A stretch of DNA of 11,600 nt from an uncultured Vogesella sp. (GTDB taxonomy: Bacteria; Pseudomonadota; Gammaproteobacteria; Burkholderiales; Chromobacteriaceae): contig CAMLGD010000094.1 of the NCBI GenBank assembly GCA_946479405.1, forward strand, positions 1-11,600, given 5' to 3'. Positions 8,360-11,600 of this stretch are shown piece by piece. A model generated the notes under the pieces. That model ran no database searches. It saw only the letters and a program-made list of their open reading frames with translations, and had not been told where the DNA came from. Every line of letters starts with the position of its first letter. Position 1 is the stretch's first letter. A program made the position numbers and the translations under genes.

Positions 8360-9183
8360 GCGGCCAACCTGTTCTGACGCGGGCTGCGCCAGCGCAGCAA
8401 CAGCAGCATGCCCAGCCAGTAGCCGCCATAGGCCAGTACGCTGGTGAGCGCCGGGTGGGCGCGATAGCCGGTCAGCACCGCCAGCACGTTACCCAGCGGG
8501 CTCATGTCATCCAGCAGCGCCGAGCTGTCCCACAGCGGATCCACCAGCGGCGGCAGCAGCTCCATCGACATCAGCCGCTCCACGCCACTAACCAGCAGCG
8601 CCGCCGCCAACAGCAACAGCATGATTTCGGTGACACGGAAGAACAGCCGCCACGACAGCAACTTGCCGCCCAGCTGCAACAGCCAGAAGGTAATCAGTGC
8701 CAGCACAAAGCCGATCACGCCGCCCAGCGCCATCCAGCCCAGCTCGGCCCCCTGCGCCCCGGCCAGCATGCTGTACAGGAACACCACTGCCTCGCTGCCT
8801 TCGCGCGCCACGGCAATGGCTACCAGCGCCAGCACACCCCACCAGTTATTGCGCTCGGCACGCGCTACCATGCCGGACTCCAGCTCGCGCTTGAGCGTGC
8901 GGCCATGCGCACGCATCCACAGCACCATGTGTACGATCAGCGCCGCCGCCATAAACACCATGCCGGCCTGGAACGCATCCTGATGCGCGCCCATCAGTTC
9001 GGCGGCGGCAAACAGCCCCACCGCCAGTACCGCAGCCAGCACCAGCCCCAGTGCCACCCCGCCCCACAGCCAGCGTTTGCCGCCGGCAGCCTGCGGGTTG
9101 TGCGACATCCAGGCGTGCAGAATGCCGATCACCAGCATCGCCTCTACGCTTTCACGCCAGACAATAAACAGCACCTGCCCCAT
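8356..9183 (-). CDS. ftrC: FTR1-family iron permease (FtrC)
   Basis: A 275-residue inner-membrane permease of the FTR1/EfeU type with about seven hydrophobic helices. The two iron-binding R-E-x-x-E motifs of the family are present: RESVE at 10-14 in the first helix and REGSE at 127-131 in the fourth. In yeast and bacterial relatives these acidic motifs are needed to carry iron. In the Ftr system the permease works with a periplasmic iron protein (FtrA), a cupredoxin-like protein (FtrB) and a polyferredoxin (FtrD); all four are here in that order. The ATG follows the ftrB stop after ten bases, with AAGGAG overlapping the stop codon as ribosome binding site. The stop overlaps the ftrD start, so translation is probably coupled. 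The last codons contain a copy of the repeated motif. Confidence 0.93.
   Translation of the reverse strand: MGQVLFIVWRESVEAMLVIGILHAWMSHNPQAAGGKRWLWGGVALGLVLAAVLAVGLFAAAELMGAHQDAFQAGMVFMAAALIVHMVLWMRAHGRTLKRELESGMVARAERNNWWGVLALVAIAVAREGSEAVVFLYSMLAGAQGAELGWMALGGVIGFVLALITFWLLQLGGKLLSWRLFFRVTEIMLLLLAAALLVSGVERLMSMELLPPLVDPLWDSSALLDDMSPLGNVLAVLTGYRAHPALTSVLAYGGYWLGMLLLLRWRSPRQNRLAA
8359..8371 (-). repeat. near-exact copy of the repeat motif at the ftrC end
   Basis: On the minus strand this is CAGGTTGGCCGCA, differing only at the first base. It encodes the last residues of FtrC (Arg-Leu-Ala-Ala), and its final A is the first base of the ftrD ATG, which overlaps the ftrC TGA. Confidence 0.6.
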
Positions 9184-9193
9184 GGCCGGCTCC

Positions 9194-9520
9194 TTACTTG
9201 ACGACGATCACGCCCTGCGTGCTCGCCATGTGGAATTCGTCGTAAAACTTGTACTCACCCGGCGACAGCGGCCCCAGCGTGACAAAGCTCTCCGCCCCCG
9301 GCGCCAGCACTTTTTCCTTGCGCAGCGGCAGGCTCTCGAACTCGGCCGCAGTCTTGCCCTTGTTGACGACGACGATCTTGAAGCGCTTGCCGGCAGGCGC
9401 GTTGATCAAGCGGGTATTGAGCTTGCCGTCGTTAAGCTCCAGTTTGAAGGTCGGCAGATCGTCGGCGGCAGCGCCCAGTGGCAGCAGCAAGGCGGCGATC
9501 AACAACAGGCGGGTACGCAT
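9194..9520 (-). CDS. ftrB: FtrB-like periplasmic cupredoxin-domain protein
   Basis: A 108-residue protein with a clear Sec signal peptide: basic MRTR, a Leu/Ala-rich core, and likely cleavage near GAAAD (about residue 19). The mature part is a small beta-rich domain of the cupredoxin-like type. In Bordetella and Brucella, FtrB is proposed to oxidise ferrous iron in the periplasm before FtrC imports it. The mature domain has no cysteine, so a classical type 1 copper site is absent; H97-M98 near the C-terminus and acidic E60 and E62 are the visible candidate metal ligands. The ATG at 9520 has AAGGA six bases upstream and starts the signal peptide; an extension back to 9589 would put 23 non-signal residues in front. 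It lies 87 bases downstream of ftrA. Confidence 0.87.
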   Translation of the reverse strand: MRTRLLLIAALLLPLGAAADDLPTFKLELNDGKLNTRLINAPAGKRFKIVVVNKGKTAAEFESLPLRKEKVLAPGAESFVTLGPLSPGEYKFYDEFHMASTQGVIVVK

Positions 9521-9607
9521 GGCATTCCTTTCGCTAGTGCAATGCAGAACAGCGCCACGACTCAAAGCCGGCGGCGCTGACACAGGCATTACCGTGTGCA
9601 GGCGGGC

Positions 9608-10150
9608 TTAGTAGCCGCCCTTCTTGCCGATACCGGCGTAGGTGAATTCGTAGTTCAGCTCGAACGGCTTGAACCAGGCGGCAACGCCGGTTTCCTTGTC
9701 GGTGTGACGGCCGAAGTGGGCGTGCTCGTTCATCGACGGCGGCTGGATGGTGAACTTGAGCTTGTACTTGCCCGGCCCCATCAGCTTGACGTTGTCACCG
9801 TAGTGCGGGCCATCGGAGGCCACCATCGGCATGAAATCGCCCTTGATCACTTCGCTGCTGCCGGCCTTGCTCAGCTCGTACTTGATCATCAGGTACGGCA
9901 TCCAGTCGCCTTCGCCAAAGCCGTTGGGGTTGGCCTTGGCAGCATGGATATCGGCTTCCAGGTGGATATCGGACTGCTCGGCCTTGCGCATCATGCCTTC
10001 CGGTTCCATTTTCACCGGCTGCAGGTAGACGGCGGCGATTTCCATGCCGGCCTTGATCTGCGGTTTGCCGATCGGATACTCCGCCGCCTGCGCCAGCATG
10101 GGCAGGGCAAACAGACTGGCGGCCACCAGGGCGCTGTAACGGATACGCAT
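9608..10150 (-). CDS. ftrA: P19/FtrA-type periplasmic iron-binding protein
   Basis: A 180-residue protein of the P19/FetP/Tpd family: periplasmic dimers that bind copper and iron and feed an FTR1-type permease. A signal peptide (about 1-22, cleavage after AQA) is followed by a domain with the family's metal ligands. H63 and E65 in DIHLEADIHA, M109 and H116 in FMPMVASDGPHYG, and the His cluster NEHAHFGRH (141-149) match by spacing the copper-site residues described for E. coli FetP; the gap E65-H116 (51) and M109-H116 (7) are the same. The ATG at 10150 has AGGGA upstream and begins the signal peptide; a longer frame from 10207 adds 19 residues without a signal. It is the first gene of the ftr operon, with Fur-like and FNR-like sites upstream. 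Confidence 0.93.
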   Translation of the reverse strand: MRIRYSALVAASLFALPMLAQAAEYPIGKPQIKAGMEIAAVYLQPVKMEPEGMMRKAEQSDIHLEADIHAAKANPNGFGEGDWMPYLMIKYELSKAGSSEVIKGDFMPMVASDGPHYGDNVKLMGPGKYKLKFTIQPPSMNEHAHFGRHTDKETGVAAWFKPFELNYEFTYAGIGKKGGY

Positions 10151-10222
10151 GCTTGATTCCCTTTTCAGTAAGCAATGCGGCCAGGTGCGTGACACCGAGC
10201 CAAACATAGTTCAAATCAGAAG

Positions 10223-10241
10223 TACATTAAGAACCATTATC
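10223..10241. promoter_or_regulatory. Fur-like box over the ftrA promoter
   Basis: TACATTAAGAACCATTATC matches the 19-base Fur consensus at 13 positions, including a full CATTATC end. It covers the candidate -10 (10236-10241) and the predicted start near 10229. Fur binding there would block transcription when iron is plentiful, as expected for an iron uptake operon (inference). Confidence 0.55.
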
Positions 10242-10263
10242 AATAATATGGCCGCGACGGCAA
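10236..10263 (-). promoter_or_regulatory. promoter of ftrABCD
   Basis: On the minus strand, TTGCCG (10258-10263) and GATAAT (10236-10241) are separated by 16 bases. The start is predicted near 10229, leaving a leader of about 79 bases before ftrA. The -35 is mediocre, as expected for a promoter that relies on an activator bound just upstream. Confidence 0.6.
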
Positions 10264-10277
10264 TTGATACAGATCAA
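10264..10277. promoter_or_regulatory. perfect FNR/Anr-type site upstream of ftrA
   Basis: TTGATACAGATCAA matches the FNR consensus TTGAT-N4-ATCAA at every defined base. Its centre (10270.5) lies 41.5 bases upstream of the start predicted from the -10, the standard position for a class II FNR-activated promoter. It suggests induction at low oxygen, when ferrous iron is available. Confidence 0.72.
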
Positions 10278-10372
10278 CCGTTGCCGACAGCCCCTGCCAG
10301 CACCCATATTAAGCAGCTGTTTTTAAAAGGAAAAAATTCTGCAGCCACAACATTTTGATACAAATTACGTTA

Positions 10373-11269
10373 TCAGTCCCAGTAGCCCGGCGCCGCGTAA
10401 ACTGCGCGCAGATGCTCGATAAACAGCCTTACCCGCCCCGGCAGGTAGCGGCGCTGCGCCACCACCGCATACACCGGATAGTCCGGCGAGGAAAACTTGT
10501 CCAGTACGGAGACCAGCCGCCCGTCGCTGAGGTCGTCCTTTACTTCCCACATCGAGCGCCAGGTCAGCCCCAGCCCCTGCAGCGCCCAATCGTGCAGCAC
10601 CGCGCCGTCGTTGCACTCCAGCGCGCCGCGCACCTTCAGGTTCACCAGCTCGCCGCCAACCTTGAAGGTCCAGCCGCGGCTCTGGCTCTCGCCCAGCGAC
10701 AGGCAATCGTGCTGCTCCAGGTCGCGCAGCGTCTTGGGGGTACCGCGCTGCGCCAGGTAAGCCGGCGACGCCACCACCACACGGCGGTTTTCCGCCAGCC
10801 GCACCGCGATCAGGCTGGAGTCGGCCAGATCGGAGATGCGAATCGCGCAATCGATGCGGTCGCGCGCCAGGTCCACCAGCCGGTCGGACAGATCCAGCGT
10901 GACACGCAGATCCGGGTGTGCACGCAGAAAACTGGCCACATGCGGCGCCACGTGCTGGCGGCCAAAGCCGGCTGGCGCCGACAGCCGTAGTTGGCCGCGG
11001 GCGCGGGCACTGCCGCTGGCCACCGCCGATTCCGCCTCCTCCAGCTCTCCCAGGATGCGCAGGCAATCCTCGTAGAAGGCGCTGCCTTCCTGCGTCAACG
11101 AGATGCTGCGCGTGGTGCGCACCAGCAGCTTGACGCCCAGCCGGTGCTCCAGCGCGTCCAGCCGGCGGCCGATGATGGCCGGCACCACCTGTTCCTGTCG
11201 GGCGGTGGCAGAAAGGCTGCCAAGATTAACCACTGAAACAAAGGTTTCCAGCTGCTTGAACACGTCCAT
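10373..11269 (-). CDS. LysR-family transcriptional regulator
   Basis: This 298-residue protein has the standard LysR size. An N-terminal winged helix-turn-helix (about 1-60) carries SLSATAR (18-24) and GRRLDALEHRLGVKLLVRTTR (34-54), then a linker helix, then a periplasmic-binding-protein-like effector domain (about 90-290). The effector half, with SAPAGFGRQHVAPH and DLARDRIDCAIRI, resembles the CrgA/DmlR-like subgroup. The effector is unknown. It is divergent from a malate synthase G-like gene with interleaved promoters, the usual LysR arrangement with a target, so control of glyoxylate or malate metabolism is a reasonable guess; it may also repress itself. The ATG at 11269 has GGTGA four bases upstream. 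It points towards the ftr operon but ends 95 bases before the predicted ftr promoter -35, and no clear terminator separates them. Confidence 0.9.
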   Translation of the reverse strand: MDVFKQLETFVSVVNLGSLSATARQEQVVPAIIGRRLDALEHRLGVKLLVRTTRSISLTQEGSAFYEDCLRILGELEEAESAVASGSARARGQLRLSAPAGFGRQHVAPHVASFLRAHPDLRVTLDLSDRLVDLARDRIDCAIRISDLADSSLIAVRLAENRRVVVASPAYLAQRGTPKTLRDLEQHDCLSLGESQSRGWTFKVGGELVNLKVRGALECNDGAVLHDWALQGLGLTWRSMWEVKDDLSDGRLVSVLDKFSSPDYPVYAVVAQRRYLPGRVRLFIEHLRAVYAAPGYWD

Positions 11270-11299
11270 TTCATCACCAAAAGTAAAAAATGTTGTGGC

Positions 11300-11326
11300 A
11301 TTTTAGCGCTTTGCGCAGCGCAGCAA
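11300..11326 (-). promoter_or_regulatory. candidate promoter of the LysR gene
   Basis: On the minus strand, TAAAAT (11300-11305) is a 5 of 6 match to the -10, and TTGCTG (11321-11326) is a possible -35 with a short 15-base spacer. It overlaps the candidate promoter of the divergent malate synthase gene. Confidence 0.45.
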
Positions 11327-11338
11327 CATCGCTACACT
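11311..11338 (+). promoter_or_regulatory. candidate promoter of malate synthase G
   Basis: TTGCGC (11311-11316) and TACACT (11333-11338) are separated by 16 bases, with a start near 11345 and a leader of about 95 bases. The dyad TGCGCAGCGCA (11312-11322) covers the -35 and lies in the spacer of the divergent LysR promoter, a plausible shared control site. Confidence 0.4.
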
Positions 11339-11439
11339 GACCGTCATAACAGCATGACTGGCAAGCCTTTGCGCCAATACCACAGCGCCTTGCCGGCCAC
11401 AGACAGACATCCATAAACACGTCTACAGAGAGAGCTTCC

Positions 11440-11600
11440 ATGACTGCGCGCATCCAGAAACACCGCCTGGCCGTTGCGGCCAACCTTCACGACTTCATCG
11501 AGCAGGAAGCCCTGCCAGGCACCGGCATTGCCAGCGATGCCTTCTGGCAAGGTTTCGATGCCATCGTGCATGAGCTGGGCCCGAAGAACCGCGCCCTGCT
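11440..11600 (+). CDS. glcB: malate synthase G, N-terminal 53 codons (runs off window)
   Basis: The visible 53 codons match the N-terminus of malate synthase [15 protein letters not shown] (16-29), then [20 protein letters not shown], matching E. coli GlcB's conserved EEVLPGTG, AFW, FD-IVHDLAP-NR pattern. The enzyme condenses glyoxylate with acetyl-CoA to give malate (EC 2.3.3.9) in the cytoplasm, for growth on acetate, fatty acids or glycolate. The catalytic region lies beyond the window. The ATG at 11440 has a GAGAG about eight bases upstream. It is divergent from a LysR gene that may regulate it. An exact copy of the repeated motif lies at codons 12-16. Confidence 0.85.
   Translation, partial: MTARIQKHRLAVAANLHDFIEQEALPGTGIASDAFWQGFDAIVHELGPKNRAL
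11475..11487 (-). repeat. exact coding copy of the AAGGTTGGCCGCA motif
   Basis: The exact 13-base motif on the minus strand lies in malate synthase G, read on the plus strand as Ala-Ala-Asn-Leu. Confidence 0.65.

Noticed and set aside
9521..9589. Upstream start for ftrB
   Set aside because: It would bury the signal peptide behind 23 residues; the ATG at 9520 has AAGGA at the right distance.
9521..9607. Hairpin between ftrA and ftrB as an operon terminator
   Set aside because: The CACACGG/CCTGTG dyad has a bulge and no T run, so it does not justify splitting the operon.
10151..10207. Upstream start for ftrA
   Set aside because: It would place 19 residues before a clear signal peptide; the ATG at 10150 fits the family length.
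10286..10372. A/T-rich stretch after the LysR gene as a Rho-independent terminator
   Set aside because: Only weak, bulged dyads are present (GCTG/CAGC around A and T runs, and TGATA/TATCA), with no GC-rich stem.
10651..10663. Possible further copy of the repeat motif in the LysR gene (minus strand AAGGTTGGCGGCG)
   Set aside because: It has two mismatches including one inside the core, so it was not counted; similar weak matches occur at 2290, 2376, 3845 and 10990.

Overview
The window looks like the chromosome of a high-GC (by eye about 60-65%) betaproteobacterium, most likely a Neisseriales/Chromobacteriaceae-type organism. The grounds are: the tRNA order Thr(TGT)-Tyr(GTA)-Gly(TCC)-Thr(GGT), which in E. 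coli and many betaproteobacteria leads into a tuf gene; sigma70-type promoters; an FtrABCD ferrous iron system; and a malate synthase G-like gene start. The genus is inferred, not shown. No phage, insertion sequence, integrase or CRISPR array was seen. All protein genes have intact reading frames.

Layout. (1) 1-368, minus: a four-tRNA operon cut by the window edge, with a strong stable-RNA promoter at 381-409. (2) 576-2539, plus: a MarR/SlyA-type regulator overlapping by 4 bp a 14-helix EmrB/QacA-type efflux gene, with a perfect SlyA-like palindrome upstream. A bidirectional hairpin at 2569-2596 closes the unit. (3) 5463-2621, minus: an MsbA-related ABC exporter followed by a 37-kDa nucleoid-associated protein, 8 bases apart. 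(4) 5727-6698, plus: a CorA magnesium transporter, then a bidirectional terminator shared with a single tRNA-Tyr gene (6839-6755, minus) that has its own good promoter. (5) 10150-6959, minus: ftrA-ftrB-ftrC-ftrD, a complete four-part ferrous iron uptake operon. Upstream of ftrA are a perfect FNR-type site and a Fur-like box, placed as expected for activation at low oxygen and repression when iron is plentiful. (6) 11269-10373, minus: a LysR regulator, divergent from the first 53 codons of malate synthase G (11440 onward, plus), with interleaved promoters between them.

The least expected signal is a short interspersed motif, AAGGTTGGCCGCA. Its 11-base core AGGTTGGCCGC occurs eight times in 11.6 kb, on both strands, in coding DNA in more than one reading frame. 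It also occurs twice in gaps, just after a stop codon and just before a terminator hairpin. A rough hand calculation for random 65% GC DNA expects about 0.02 copies. Density, strand balance, terminator association and one inverted pair resemble a DNA uptake sequence, but the motif is unlike the Neisseria uptake sequence or the Haemophilus one. This is the best candidate for something undescribed here.
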